In this document: in pieces, positions 35,167 through 44,355 of the stretch
How positions within the stretch are numbered: the stretch's first letter is position 1
Layout: every line of letters starts with the position of its first letter
From: Kiritimatiellia bacterium
GTDB lineage: Bacteria; Verrucomicrobiota; Kiritimatiellia; RFP12; UBA3636
Length of the DNA stretch: 48,991 bases
Direction: 5' to 3'
NCBI GenBank assembly: GCA_017648065.1
Contig: JAGCJJ010000065.1
Coordinates: forward strand, 1-48,991
The notes under the pieces: generated by a model
Told to the model about the DNA's origin: nothing
Seen by the model: only the letters and a program-made list of their open reading frames with translations
Database searches by the model: none
Made by a program: the position numbers and the translations under genes

Positions 35167-35718
35167 ATGAAAAAGTATGTATGTTCAATCTGCGGTTATG
35201 TTCATATGGGCGATGAAGCACCTGAGGCTTGCCCTCAATGTAAGGCACCAGCAGCTAAGTTTAATGTTGTAGAAGAGAGCACAGCAAAGAAGATTTGGGC
35301 TGATGAACACCGCGTTGGCATCGCAAAGGATTTAGACGCTGAGGTTGTTGAAGGCCTAAAACAGAATTTTATGGGCGAGTGCACAGAGGTAGGTATGTAC
35401 CTAGCAATGAGCCGTCAGGCTGATCGTGAGGGATACCCAGAGGTTGCAGAAGCATACAAGCGCATCGCTATCGAAGAGGCAGAGCATGCTGCAAAGTTTG
35501 CTGAGCTACTAGGTGAGGTAGTTGCAGGCTGCACAAAGACAAATCTTCAGATGCGTGTTGATGCAGAGCAGGGCGCTTGCGAAGGTAAGCTAATGCTTGC
35601 TAAGCGTGCAAAGGAGCTAGGTTATGATGCTGTTCATGACACTGTTCATGAGATGTGTAAGGATGAGGCTCGTCACGGAGCTGCATTCGAAGGCCTACTA
35701 AATCGTTACTTTAAGTAA
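35167..35718 (+). CDS. Reverse rubrerythrin (N-terminal rubredoxin domain)
   Basis: The rubredoxin-type iron site comes first (Cys6, Cys9, Cys22, Cys25), followed by a four-helix ferritin-like diiron domain with [20 protein letters not shown] and [18 protein letters not shown], then [13 protein letters not shown]. That order is reversed relative to classical rubrerythrin and is typical of obligate anaerobes, where it reduces hydrogen peroxide to water. The 183-residue length fits. Codon use is that of a highly expressed gene. A Fur-family gene follows after a hairpin; it could regulate this gene or respond to the same stress. Confidence 0.92.
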   Translation: MKKYVCSICGYVHMGDEAPEACPQCKAPAAKFNVVEESTAKKIWADEHRVGIAKDLDAEVVEGLKQNFMGECTEVGMYLAMSRQADREGYPEVAEAYKRIAIEEAEHAAKFAELLGEVVAGCTKTNLQMRVDAEQGACEGKLMLAKRAKELGYDAVHDTVHEMCKDEARHGAAFEGLLNRYFK

Positions 35719-35737
35719 GCCTTTATATAAAGTAAAT

Positions 35738-35769
35738 CAGCTGGCCATCGCATATATGATGGCCTGCTG
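35738..35769 (+). other. Hairpin between rubrerythrin and the Fur-family gene
   Basis: CAGC plus GGCCATC (35738-35749) pairs with GATGGCC plus GCTG (35758-35769), with one T-T mismatch. No T run follows, so it may be an attenuator or processing site rather than a terminator. Confidence 0.5.
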
Positions 35770-35796
35770 TTGGTCTGTGTAATTGGAGGATAATAT

Positions 35797-36195
35797 ATGG
35801 AAAGAATAAAAGAGGTTCTTAGAAAGAAGGGAGTCCCTGCTTCTACACCACGTATTTGCATATATGATTATCTTTTATCACAAAAGACACACCCATCAGC
35901 AGATATGGTATATATGGCACTTCAACCACAAATGCCATCTCTTTCGCGTACTACTGTCTACAATACTTTGCGAATGCTTTGTGATGTGGGCTTGGTAAAA
36001 CAGATCCCAATATGTGAAGGAGATATGAGGTTTGATGCCGATGTAAGTGAACATGGGCATTTTTGGTGCCGAAAATGTGGCAGAGTAATTGATTTAAATG
36101 CTCCACGCCTTGAAGCATCTAATGATTATAAAAAAATTGGATCTATAGATGAAATTCAGGTTGTATTTATTGGAACCTGTCACAATTGTAAATAA
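35797..36195 (+). CDS. Fur-family transcriptional regulator (PerR/Fur type)
   Basis: A 132-residue regulator with a winged helix (SRTTVYNTLRMLCDVGL, residues ~50-66) and a C-terminal metal domain: HGHFWCRKCG gives Cys91-Cys94 and CHNC gives Cys128-Cys131 of the structural zinc site. Family members repress iron uptake, peroxide defence or zinc genes in a metal-dependent way. Location beside rubrerythrin suggests a PerR-like peroxide role, but the residues that separate PerR from Fur cannot be judged here. GGAGG precedes the ATG at 35797. Confidence 0.88.
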   Translation: MERIKEVLRKKGVPASTPRICIYDYLLSQKTHPSADMVYMALQPQMPSLSRTTVYNTLRMLCDVGLVKQIPICEGDMRFDADVSEHGHFWCRKCGRVIDLNAPRLEASNDYKKIGSIDEIQVVFIGTCHNCK

Positions 36196-36199
36196 TAAT

Positions 36200-36229
36200 A
36201 ATGCACGCTAAATTTTTAGCGTGCATTTT
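36200..36229. terminator. Bidirectional terminator between converging genes
   Basis: AATGCACGCTAAA (36200-36212) pairs perfectly with TTTAGCGTGCATT (36215-36227), with T runs on both sides when read from each strand. It serves the Fur gene and the oxidoreductase gene. Confidence 0.88.
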
Positions 36230-36294
36230 GTTTATTAAACTAAGTTAAAATTTTAAATTCACAAACAATAGTTGTCTTTAAATATTTGAACATT

Positions 36295-37797
36295 TTAATT
36301 AGTTTGTAGATCAACAGAAATAAGCCAATTTTTTAATTCATCTATTAATGTTGTTGGATTTGCTAATTTTTCCGGATAGCAAGAATCACAGAAAGATGTT
36401 ATTGCCTTTCCTGCTAAAGAATCAGGGTATTTTTCAGCAAGAGCTTTTGCATCAGAAAATGTTTTGGTGTATTCTGGCAGCTTTTGAATAAGTTTGCGAA
36501 CTTCTGTTTGTACAGTGAGTCTTGATGAAGAATCCTCTATATGTGGATAAAATTTAATGCCATCAAGAGCATTAATAGTATGCTCAACTGCAAAGTTCAA
36601 TTTTATAATTAATTGAGAAAACTTGTTTGTTTCACTAGTATCTTGATTTTCAGGGAAAATTTTGCTTGGATCTAAATGTTCTTGGGCAAAGTTATCGTTA
36701 CGATATTTTTCTCTGACAGCCTTATCACGGAAATCAGGAATCTCAATAGGAATACCTCCTGAATATTGACTCTTAACAGCCATAATACCAGTTAATGTAG
36801 CATCACAAGCCGCATATATGTCCCATGCAGGTTTAGCACCAAAAAGGAGAGCACTTGCAAAGTCGTAAATAACCCAGAAATCCCCTCCATTATGGCCAGA
36901 ACTAGAGGAAAGCTTAAAAAGTTCATCTTTTTTAGGTGAAAGTTGTAGCTTTGGTCCATGACCACATTGGCCTATGGCTATGGTTGGATCGCCTTGAGTT
37001 AAATCTACAAAAGCGCGCGTACCCCAAATTTTACGAGTGTGAGAGTCGCAAGTAGAAGCACCCATCATATTACGTACAATACCTCCGTTGCTCATAATCA
37101 CAAATGATGGTTCCATAGAACCCATTTCAGAGGTAGGTAAAAATCCTGGTAAATTTTTGTTGCTTGGTGGAGCAGAAACTTTTACAGGACGAGTGCCAGT
37201 TATTTCCATTACTGGACCAAGTGAGTGTGTGCAATAGTAATGAAAATTAAGCCATGAGCGCCATGCATGTGCATAATTTCCATTAGGCAATGCACCATAG
37301 AAGAGAGTTGAATACCCTAAAACACGACAATCATGTACATAATCAAATTCTGCATATGCAAGCTCTCCGAAAAGCCCGTCCTGCCAAAGTTTTTTTACAA
37401 AGCGGTTAGTGTAGTTTTCTGCAAGTACATATAGTTTCCCACTACGTTCTACAGCTTCTACAAGTTCCACTCCCTCGGCAGGGGTAAAGAATGATGTAAC
37501 CTCACATAATACATGCTTACCAGCATTGAGTGCTTTAATTGAATCACGTTTATGTGTGAAAAAATAGGTTGCAACAAGGACAGCATCAAAGTCTTGGGCA
37601 AGAAATTCGTCTTCATTTTGTGTGACAAAAGCAGTAGGGCAAATTTTGTGAAATTCATCGCACATTGCTTGATTTAAATCGCAGCCGGCTGTTACTTCAA
37701 TGTTTAATTGTGAGCAAAGCTCAATAAATGATCGTCCGCGACCTAGTCCCCAAATTCCTAAACGAATTTTTTTGTCTGTGTTAAAGATTTTTCCCAT
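36295..37797 (-). CDS. Gfo/Idh/MocA family oxidoreductase
   Basis: A 500-residue NAD(P)-dependent dehydrogenase. The Rossmann motif IRLGIWGLGRGRSFIEL lies at residues ~11-27, followed by FDAVLVATYFFTHKRDSI. The segment LCEVTSFFTPAEGVELV occupies the EKP position of the family. The C-terminal half, with a YDFASALLFGAKP helix, is the substrate-binding alpha/beta sandwich. It is longer than the common 330-400 residues because of a ~100-residue C-terminal extension. Members act on sugars, sugar alcohols or glycans. It sits next to a phosphodiesterase and a GH95 glycosidase, so a sugar role is plausible but not proven. Confidence 0.88.
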   Translation of the reverse strand: MGKIFNTDKKIRLGIWGLGRGRSFIELCSQLNIEVTAGCDLNQAMCDEFHKICPTAFVTQNEDEFLAQDFDAVLVATYFFTHKRDSIKALNAGKHVLCEVTSFFTPAEGVELVEAVERSGKLYVLAENYTNRFVKKLWQDGLFGELAYAEFDYVHDCRVLGYSTLFYGALPNGNYAHAWRSWLNFHYYCTHSLGPVMEITGTRPVKVSAPPSNKNLPGFLPTSEMGSMEPSFVIMSNGGIVRNMMGASTCDSHTRKIWGTRAFVDLTQGDPTIAIGQCGHGPKLQLSPKKDELFKLSSSSGHNGGDFWVIYDFASALLFGAKPAWDIYAACDATLTGIMAVKSQYSGGIPIEIPDFRDKAVREKYRNDNFAQEHLDPSKIFPENQDTSETNKFSQLIIKLNFAVEHTINALDGIKFYPHIEDSSSRLTVQTEVRKLIQKLPEYTKTFSDAKALAEKYPDSLAGKAITSFCDSCYPEKLANPTTLIDELKNWLISVDLQTN

Positions 37798-37909
37798 GGC
37801 TACACATTCTAAAAGTTAATTGCATTATTATCGTTGCATATAATTTTGATATAAATATTATTTGGCACAGGAGATTAATCTCATGCACCAAATAATACAT
37901 ATTTTTAGC

Positions 37910-38737
37910 TTATCTTGAAGCCATATACTGCTTAAGCATTAGTAACCAGTCTGTCTGGATGAAGTCAATATTCTTATCCAATAACCAGCCCCAACCCTTT
38001 TCAGGATCATCCTTTAATGAAATATCATCTGTGTGATGTGCAGAAATTACTGCGCGTTCATCGTAGATAATTGAATTAGTCCAAATAAGAAGCTTGTCCT
38101 TGTGCATCTTCTTGATGTATTTGTCGCTGATGCATTCATCTTCTTCTTTATCAAAAAGAATTTCTGCACCAATAACATTTACACCAGCATCACGTAGCTT
38201 CTTTGTCACCTTATCCTTGTGCCATACCATTGGAACAAACATAAATTCAGGAGCATACTTTTTAACTAAGTCAAGAGTTGGCTTATCATCGCCAGTCTTA
38301 ACAATTACCTGCTTCTCTACGCCAGCCTTGCGAATCTCCTTAGCAATTCCTTCAATGTCTGTCCAGAATTTGTCAACATTGATGTAAACCTTGTCCTTAA
38401 GTAGCTTCAATACTTCTTGTAGTGTAGGAACCTTATATGTTGTAGGTGTTGAGTCTTGGTTGTGAAGAACTAGCTTACGAACTTCACAAGCCTTCAATTC
38501 TGAAATTGGCTTGCTCTTTAAAAATACGTGTTCCATACCAGGGTGGAATACAAAGAATTTTCCATCCTTTGACTTTGCCACATCGATTTCAATTACATCT
38601 GCACCTTGCTGTAAAGCAATTTTAAATGCAGCAATTGTGTTACAAGGAACATTTGCTCCACATACACCTCTGTGTGCTGCTAAAAATGGGCGACCCAATG
38701 CTTGGCGATTTTCAAAAATAGATTTGTTAAAATCCAT
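37910..38737 (-). CDS. Glycerophosphodiester phosphodiesterase family protein
   Basis: A TIM-barrel enzyme of 275 residues. The GDPD motifs are AHRGVCG (His22, Arg23), CNTIAAF (Asn33, Thr34), VIEIDVAKSKDG (Glu50, Asp52) and FHPGMEH (His65), the catalytic and metal-binding set. It releases alcohols from glycerophosphodiesters. No signal peptide is seen, so it acts in the cytoplasm unless exported otherwise. It lies between the oxidoreductase and GH95 genes on the same strand, with gaps of 112 and 35 bases. Confidence 0.9.
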   Translation of the reverse strand: MDFNKSIFENRQALGRPFLAAHRGVCGANVPCNTIAAFKIALQQGADVIEIDVAKSKDGKFFVFHPGMEHVFLKSKPISELKACEVRKLVLHNQDSTPTTYKVPTLQEVLKLLKDKVYINVDKFWTDIEGIAKEIRKAGVEKQVIVKTGDDKPTLDLVKKYAPEFMFVPMVWHKDKVTKKLRDAGVNVIGAEILFDKEEDECISDKYIKKMHKDKLLIWTNSIIYDERAVISAHHTDDISLKDDPEKGWGWLLDKNIDFIQTDWLLMLKQYMASR

Positions 38738-38772
38738 TGTATTTTCCTTTCTGTTTTTGTTGTTTATAAAAA

Positions 38773-41145
38773 TTATTTTTCAAAATTTAGTTCGCAAGTC
38801 TCTCCGGCTTTTAATTGAATTGTTATATAGCCATCGCGAGTTTTACTTGCTTGATATGATATGTTGCAATTCTTAAGCTTAGGATAAGCAAAACAGCATA
38901 AATCAAAGCATGTGTCTTGCTTTGCATAAAGTGTTGCTTTTGCATCAGACTTATTCCACGAAATTGCTACATCAACAAGTGATTGTGTTGCAATGCCTGA
39001 AATTTCTCCCTCATCAAGGTTCTCTGGCAGAGCAGGCAATAATTCAATCTTTTTGCCATTTGAGAAAACGAGCATTTCATATATTGCAGCAGTGAAACCC
39101 ATATTTGCATCAATTTGGAATGGTGCTTTACCTGCATGCAGGAATTTAAGTGTTACACCCATATTACGCCAATCGTTATGGTAGGTGTATAGGTTTTGCC
39201 CTGTACAAAAACGCAATAATAAATCTAAGCAACGCTTTACACCATCTCCATCCTTTAATCTTGCATAGATGTTAGCCATATGTGAGAGAGACCAGCCTGT
39301 TTGTGAGCGTAAGCCTATGACTAGGCGCTTTTCAACAGCCACCTTAATTGCATCAAACAATTTCTTGTTTTCGCTGTCAATCTCATAGCCTGGGAACAAA
39401 GGATAAATATGGGATTGGTGACGATGGTGATAATTATCAAGAAAATCTGGATGCATCCATTCTTTAATTGCTCCATCTTCGTTGATTTCGTATTCTGGTA
39501 TAGCTTGAAGCATTTTCTCCCAAATTTGAATCTTTTCAAAATCAACATCTAAAAGTTTTGCAGAATGAATCAGATTTGTCAGTAGCTCTTTAAGCAGAGC
39601 AAAATCCATTGTTGCATTTATAGCAATGCTCAATTTGCCATTACCTTCGAATGTTCCATTAGCTTGGTTTTCCGGAGAATTAGATGGATATGATTTTAGT
39701 TTTCCATTGCTATCATATACATAAAAGTCTTCATAAAATTCTGCGCATTCTTTCATGAATGGGTATGCACGCTCTTTTAGAAAGTCCTTATCGCCTGTAA
39801 ATGAATAATATTCGTAGTACATGGCACTAATCCATGCGGAGCTGCCAGTCCAATATAGCACATGCGACTGCAAGTTCTTCTTTTGACCACTGTCATTATC
39901 CATGAAAAGAGGAAGCAGAAGTCCTTTGCAACCATAAAGCTTCCTTGCATTTTCTCTGAAATCAGGCTTTAGATTGTCATAAAGCTCAAAGAATGGCAAA
40001 AGTGCTTCGCTGAGACTGCCACGGCATGCCTGCCAATATGCCATTTCTATATTTTCGTTATTAAAATATGTTGCACCCCATGCTGGTGAATAATCTCCAT
40101 TCCAAAGTCCCTGAAGATTTACAGGGTAGTGGCAGCCGATGGATGATGATATTAGCAGATATCTGCCAAAGTCAGCCATTTTTTCAATCAGGCGAGAATC
40201 TACATTGCCATCATAGCTTTTCAGAAGAAGTTCATCGGTTGTGGCATTGTCTGCCTTTGAAAGAGTAAGCTTTGTTTTGTTGAACAGGCGAGCAAATGCT
40301 TCTTTATGGCTGGCAAGTATAGTCTCATAATCCTTGCAGAATGTTAGCTGTTTATCAAGTGCTTCTGCTCCTACAGGTGTTCTTTCCACACAAATTGCAA
40401 TAACAACATTGGTTGCATTGTCAACGCCGATGAATTTTTCCAGTTTGGCATTGCCTCCCATACTGCTGGCAGATGCATTATCTTGGTTGATTGATACATC
40501 TCCGTCTGTGGAAATGAGCTTAATCATTCCACAGTAGTGTAGGTCGCTAAATGTTTTGAAATCACCATAGATTGCATGATTATGGAAATCAATCGTAGCT
40601 TCAGTTCCGCCCCATTTGTCTGGCAAATCGCATAGTTCGTGCTTTTCCAATGCAAATTTTATATTAAAAGGAACTTCTCCTTTAAGAGAAACAAATATGG
40701 CATTTTCTGTTTGTGCTGCAAAAATATCGCGAGAATATTGCTTCCCATTTTCCTTATATGTGATTGAGCATACACCATTTTCTAGATCAAGTTGGCGTTC
40801 GTAATCAGTAAAAGCAGCTTGATTTTCAAAAATAAGGCGTAAATCGAATGCTGGGTAGAATTTTCCACCTGATGGGTGGTAGTCCTTTTCCTTTAATATA
40901 TCAATATATAGCGAATCGGCTTTTTTATATTCTTTTTTGTCCATGAGGTCGCGGACTTGCTGCAGTGCATAAGAAATATCTGGGATATCCTTACGCTGAC
41001 ACCAATTAAAGAGAGCCTCATGGTTAATTAGGATGCGCTCATCATAAATGGATCCATAGACACTGCCACCGATACAACCATTACCGACAGGAGTGGAGTC
41101 GTTCCATCTTGTGGCAGGGTATTTGTTGATTAAAAACTTTTTCAT
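38773..41145 (-). CDS. Glycoside hydrolase family 95 (alpha-L-fucosidase-type)
   Basis: A 790-residue enzyme. The N-terminus has the GH95 pattern YPATRWNDSTPVGNGCIGG. In the (alpha/alpha)6 barrel are YFNNENIEMAYW, matching the catalytic-Asn region (NxN), YPSNSPEN with the presumed general acid Glu, and FQIDANMGFTAAIYEML with the conserved Asp. GH95 enzymes cleave alpha-1,2-fucose or related sugars from host and plant glycans. There is no signal peptide, so the enzyme is probably cytoplasmic and acts on imported oligosaccharides. It is the first gene of a minus-strand run with the phosphodiesterase. Confidence 0.92.
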   Translation of the reverse strand: MKKFLINKYPATRWNDSTPVGNGCIGGSVYGSIYDERILINHEALFNWCQRKDIPDISYALQQVRDLMDKKEYKKADSLYIDILKEKDYHPSGGKFYPAFDLRLIFENQAAFTDYERQLDLENGVCSITYKENGKQYSRDIFAAQTENAIFVSLKGEVPFNIKFALEKHELCDLPDKWGGTEATIDFHNHAIYGDFKTFSDLHYCGMIKLISTDGDVSINQDNASASSMGGNAKLEKFIGVDNATNVVIAICVERTPVGAEALDKQLTFCKDYETILASHKEAFARLFNKTKLTLSKADNATTDELLLKSYDGNVDSRLIEKMADFGRYLLISSSIGCHYPVNLQGLWNGDYSPAWGATYFNNENIEMAYWQACRGSLSEALLPFFELYDNLKPDFRENARKLYGCKGLLLPLFMDNDSGQKKNLQSHVLYWTGSSAWISAMYYEYYSFTGDKDFLKERAYPFMKECAEFYEDFYVYDSNGKLKSYPSNSPENQANGTFEGNGKLSIAINATMDFALLKELLTNLIHSAKLLDVDFEKIQIWEKMLQAIPEYEINEDGAIKEWMHPDFLDNYHHRHQSHIYPLFPGYEIDSENKKLFDAIKVAVEKRLVIGLRSQTGWSLSHMANIYARLKDGDGVKRCLDLLLRFCTGQNLYTYHNDWRNMGVTLKFLHAGKAPFQIDANMGFTAAIYEMLVFSNGKKIELLPALPENLDEGEISGIATQSLVDVAISWNKSDAKATLYAKQDTCFDLCCFAYPKLKNCNISYQASKTRDGYITIQLKAGETCELNFEK

Positions 41146-41371
41146 AATTTTGCTATATACTATATAATATAATGTTTATGGTACGAAACAATTATACAAC
41201 AATTTTTATATAACAATCAATAAACAGTTTTAATTTATAGTAAAATAGATAACTTAGAAAAGTGATTTATGAAAAGATAGAAATTTTATTTTCGTTCTAC
41301 ATTAAGTTGTTTGCAATGTCAGTCGTAAACTATTTGTTGCTCGATTGATAGGTATTAAACAAAAATTTAGG

Positions 41372-42109
41372 TTAAATTATGTTTATAATATTTATCCATA
41401 TTTTTGTTATTGTATCAAAGGTATGACTTAATGAGCTTCTGATAAAATAATTAAATGAAATTTTATCAATGCATGTGAATATAGTCATTGCTCCTGCAAG
41501 ATTTAATGTTGTAATAAGCAGGTAGGAAAAGAAAAATCCAGAGCGTTCAAAATCTGTTTGTTTTTGTAAGAGACTTTTTACTGTAAATAGGAAATGAAAG
41601 CTGGCAGAAAAACCTATTAAAATAGTGAAAAAGTTATGATAAATATTGCTACAATTAGGGAAAGCAACAGAGAAACACCCATATAGAAATAAAAAGAAAA
41701 GAATATGCAGGGAAATGATATATGGCGCTAATACAACAATGAGGTTAGGTTTAGATACTTTTATGCTAGCACTAGTTTTGTGTATTTTTAAGTTTGAGAT
41801 TTTTGATCCCGTCAGAATAGCAAAAATAGCGTGTGTTAATTCATGACAATATAAGTAATGTCTAGAAAATCGATTTTCAAAGAAGGCTATAAGAATAGTA
41901 CCAATAGAAAAAGTGCAAATAAAATAAAAGAACGGCTCAGGTACTCCCATTATACCATCATCACTATCAGTGTATTGAATAAAGGTTCGAATGATGCCGA
42001 TAGCCCAAAAATATGCAAAAACGGATAAAACACCTTTACAAATTAGTCTCAAAATGCTTTTCAAATAGCAGTTTTTCTCTTTTTTCTCTAATTTTTTTTC
42101 TTTTGCCAT
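41372..42109 (-). CDS. Integral membrane protein with HELTH metallopeptidase-like motif (M50-like)
   Basis: A ~245-residue protein with about six hydrophobic segments. YCHELTHAIFAILTGSKI contains the zinc-binding HExxH (HELTH) in a membrane-helix context. SKPNLIVVLAPYIIS then follows, as in site-2-protease-like or DUF3267-type membrane metalloproteins. The N-terminus is charged (KEKKLEKKEK). No second metal-ligand motif of the classic NPDG type is clearly visible, so activity is uncertain. I chose ATG 42109; TTG 42136 overlaps the palindrome. It is divergent from rpsT. Confidence 0.65.
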   Translation of the reverse strand: MAKEKKLEKKEKNCYLKSILRLICKGVLSVFAYFWAIGIIRTFIQYTDSDDGIMGVPEPFFYFICTFSIGTILIAFFENRFSRHYLYCHELTHAIFAILTGSKISNLKIHKTSASIKVSKPNLIVVLAPYIISLHILFFLFLYGCFSVAFPNCSNIYHNFFTILIGFSASFHFLFTVKSLLQKQTDFERSGFFFSYLLITTLNLAGAMTIFTCIDKISFNYFIRSSLSHTFDTITKIWINIINII

Positions 42110-42119
42110 AAGTTTTGAG

Positions 42120-42147
42120 TTGACCTCAGTGGTCAAAATATTATAAC
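42120..42147 (+). promoter_or_regulatory. Candidate rpsT promoter with palindrome
   Basis: TTGACC (42120-42125), 16-base spacer, TATAAC (42142-42147). The -35 box is the left arm of the palindrome TTGACC-TCAGT-GGTCAA (42120-42136), which also sits just ahead of the divergent membrane-protein gene. Confidence 0.5.
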
Positions 42148-42195
42148 ATAGCGCTTTAACAAATCGATTTGGTTACCATTAGGAGCAATTAAACC

Positions 42196-42459
42196 ATGCC
42201 TAATATTAAAAGTGCAATTAAGCGTGTAAAGACATCTGAAGTTAGACGTCTACGTAACAACGCAAATAAGAGCCGTCTAAATACGGCACGTCGTTCATTC
42301 TTAGAGGTTATCGCTGCTGGCGATGCTGCTAAGAGCATGGAGGCTTACAAGGAGTTCTGCTCTGTTATTGATAAGTCTGCAAAGAAGGGCGTTATCAGCA
42401 AGAATGCTGCAGCTCGTCGTAAGTCTCGTGCTTATGCTAAGCTAAATGTTGAAGCTTAA
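42196..42459 (+). CDS. rpsT: 30S ribosomal protein S20 (bS20)
   Basis: MPNIKSAIKRVKTSEVRR and KSRLNTARRSFLE at the N-terminus, and SKNAAARRKSRAYAKLN near the end, are the basic three-helix S20 pattern. The 87-residue length is standard. AGGAG precedes the ATG. It is a single-gene unit between its own promoter and terminator. Confidence 0.97.
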   Translation: MPNIKSAIKRVKTSEVRRLRNNANKSRLNTARRSFLEVIAAGDAAKSMEAYKEFCSVIDKSAKKGVISKNAAARRKSRAYAKLNVEA

Positions 42460-42490
42460 TACAAAGGTAAAGAGTTTTTCAACTTTTTAA

Positions 42491-42518
42491 AGGCTCGGAG
42501 AATTCCGAGTCTTTTTTA
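42491..42518 (+). terminator. Intrinsic terminator of rpsT
   Basis: AGGCTCGGA (42491-42499) pairs with TCCGAGTCT (42504-42512), one G-T wobble, then T6. Confidence 0.88.
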
Positions 42519-42521
42519 TTT

Positions 42522-42557
42522 AAATTAGGTGTGTAATTTTTTACACACCTAATTTTT
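42522..42557. terminator. Bidirectional terminator between rpsT and the LptE-like gene
   Basis: AAATTAGGTGTGTAA (42522-42536) pairs perfectly with TTACACACCTAATTT (42541-42555), loop TTTT. It mainly serves the minus-strand LptE-like gene. Confidence 0.85.
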
Positions 42558-42567
42558 ATTTATATGC

Positions 42568-43089
42568 TTACCAAGCGTTTACACAACCTTCAACGATTTG
42601 CTCTGCCAATTTTTTGCTAACTTGAGATAGACCGCCTCTTTTGGAAGCAATAGTATCTATCCCACTTAAAAAAGTATCGTAAGCAGAGTATACCCCGCTG
42701 GAAATGACAGTTTCTCCATTAGCATCATTGAGTTTCTTGAACGTTACTTTTGCTTTAATAGTCATAGAATATTCAGCAGCACGCTCCAAATCATCTCTAT
42801 GATAACGCAAAGTATCTTGCTTGTAGTCAATAATTTCAACTTCTAGGATTGTTGTTGCTTTTTCTTTTGCGCGAATGCGCATTGTGCCTTCTCGTTGAAT
42901 TTCTGAAATTAATGCAGAAGTAACTATAGCTTCAATATCAGTTTGGTTTACTGTGTTGCGCACAGTTGGAACAAAAACGTCTGCTAATGCTGGATCAAGA
43001 GTTGAACCTAACTTATAACTAGCACAGCCACAAAAAAGAATAGCTAGTATAAAAACGAATGAAATAAAAGCAAAAGAATGTTTTTTCAT
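42568..43089 (-). CDS. LptE-like LPS-assembly lipoprotein
   Basis: A 173-residue lipoprotein: signal sequence MKKHSFAFISFVFILAILFCGC with lipid-bearing Cys22. The mature part starts ASYKLGSTLDPALADVFVP and has alpha/beta segments (VNQTDIEAIVTSALISEI, TILEVEIIDYKQDTLRYHRDD) characteristic of LptE-type proteins. LptE plugs the LptD outer-membrane barrel. The family is very divergent, so this rests on motif layout. It shares the minus strand with the TPR protein 27 bases away. Confidence 0.75.
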   Translation of the reverse strand: MKKHSFAFISFVFILAILFCGCASYKLGSTLDPALADVFVPTVRNTVNQTDIEAIVTSALISEIQREGTMRIRAKEKATTILEVEIIDYKQDTLRYHRDDLERAAEYSMTIKAKVTFKKLNDANGETVISSGVYSAYDTFLSGIDTIASKRGGLSQVSKKLAEQIVEGCVNAW

Positions 43090-43116
43090 TGATGTTCTCC
43101 TTGTTTTAAATTATTT

Positions 43117-44223
43117 TTACTGTTTTGTTGACTCTTTTTCAGCTTCTTCTTTTTTTAGAATTTCTTCTAGTTCTGAAATGCGTTGCTTTGCTTTCTCTGT
43201 TTCTTTTGCAACAGGGAATTCTTTTACAAAGGAACGATATGATATGAGTGCTGCTTTAACATTTGGCTTTATTTTATCATAAAAACGAGCTTTTTCAAAG
43301 AGCAAAGCTGTTAACATTTCTTCAAGTTCTTTTTTATGCGCAATTGTTGTCTCAACATATTGATGATATGGATCTGCACTAATTGCTAGTCCCATGGCCA
43401 CTATAGCATTTCTAAGTGTTTTTTCGTCTCGAGGTGCTTTTAATGCTAAATTGTAACGAGCGATAGCTGCGCGAAATAGTGCTTCGTTAGCAACAGGTGT
43501 TCCCGCATAACGGCCAACCAAGTCTTCGTATTCCATTATTGCTTCTATATTTTTTCCTACGGTCTCATAAGCAACACCTCTACGAAGTAAGCATTCGCTT
43601 GCACGCTCCCATTCTGGGGCGTTTCTAGCAATCTGAGCAAATGCATCTGTAACACCTTTAACACCAATGCTACCAATGCCTAAGAAAGAGTTATCTAGTT
43701 TTGTTAGATAATAATTTGCAATTCTGAATTGGCTGTTAAGAATATCTATGAATGAAATACCTTCTGGAAGATGTCTAACTTCATAATTATCAATTAGGTA
43801 TTGGTACTCTTTAAATGCTTTTAGATATTCTTCTCTTAACTCTAAAGTACGTGCAACACCAAGTTGAGCAGTAGGTGCTTCTTGAGCAGTTGGCCATTCA
43901 ATAACAAGGGCATTGTATTCTTTTGTTGCTGCTTTGTATTTTTTATTCTTTTCTAAGACTTCTGCATATCTAAGTTGTTCTGCAGGAGTTTTTCTTGTTG
44001 GTCCACCAAAAAATAACCCTTTTTGTTTGAATTCGGGTGCAGACACTATTGAGGTTTCTGTTGGAGTTCCTGTAAAATCCTCTCCAGCAATGTTGCCTGT
44101 TTTATTTGGCATATTACCTAAAAGAATAGTACTAAGGCAAGTTATTGTCAGTAATAAAATAGGCTTGCTATAAAAAAAGTTATTTTTCATGTTTTTTGAA
44201 TTGGCAAATTGTCTTGATTTCAT
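43117..44223 (-). CDS. Exported TPR protein, BamD/YbgF-like
   Basis: A 368-residue protein with an N-terminal hydrophobic segment (from residue ~18, PILLLTITCLSTILLG) that acts as a signal or anchor; no lipobox. TPR repeats follow: AEVLEKNKKYKAATKEYNALVIEWP, AFKEYQYLIDNY, IMEYEDLVGRY and a C-terminal coiled coil (SELEEILKKEEAEKE). Related proteins (BamD, YbgF) scaffold outer-membrane assembly. It is upstream of the LptE-like gene, probably in one transcript. ATG 44223 is the longest start; ATG 44190 would also keep the hydrophobic segment, and neither has a good ribosome-binding site. Confidence 0.78.
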   Translation of the reverse strand: MKSRQFANSKNMKNNFFYSKPILLLTITCLSTILLGNMPNKTGNIAGEDFTGTPTETSIVSAPEFKQKGLFFGGPTRKTPAEQLRYAEVLEKNKKYKAATKEYNALVIEWPTAQEAPTAQLGVARTLELREEYLKAFKEYQYLIDNYEVRHLPEGISFIDILNSQFRIANYYLTKLDNSFLGIGSIGVKGVTDAFAQIARNAPEWERASECLLRRGVAYETVGKNIEAIMEYEDLVGRYAGTPVANEALFRAAIARYNLALKAPRDEKTLRNAIVAMGLAISADPYHQYVETTIAHKKELEEMLTALLFEKARFYDKIKPNVKAALISYRSFVKEFPVAKETEKAKQRISELEEILKKEEAEKESTKQ

Positions 44224-44355
44224 ATAGGGGTTTCCGATATAATTAGTTGGAATTTAGTTAAGGGAATGTTCTCTATCGAGTTAAATTTAACTAGATAAAA
44301 GACTTCTTCATAAAAAACTAAGGGTATTGTATCAAAAAAAAGAAAGACTTTAAAT

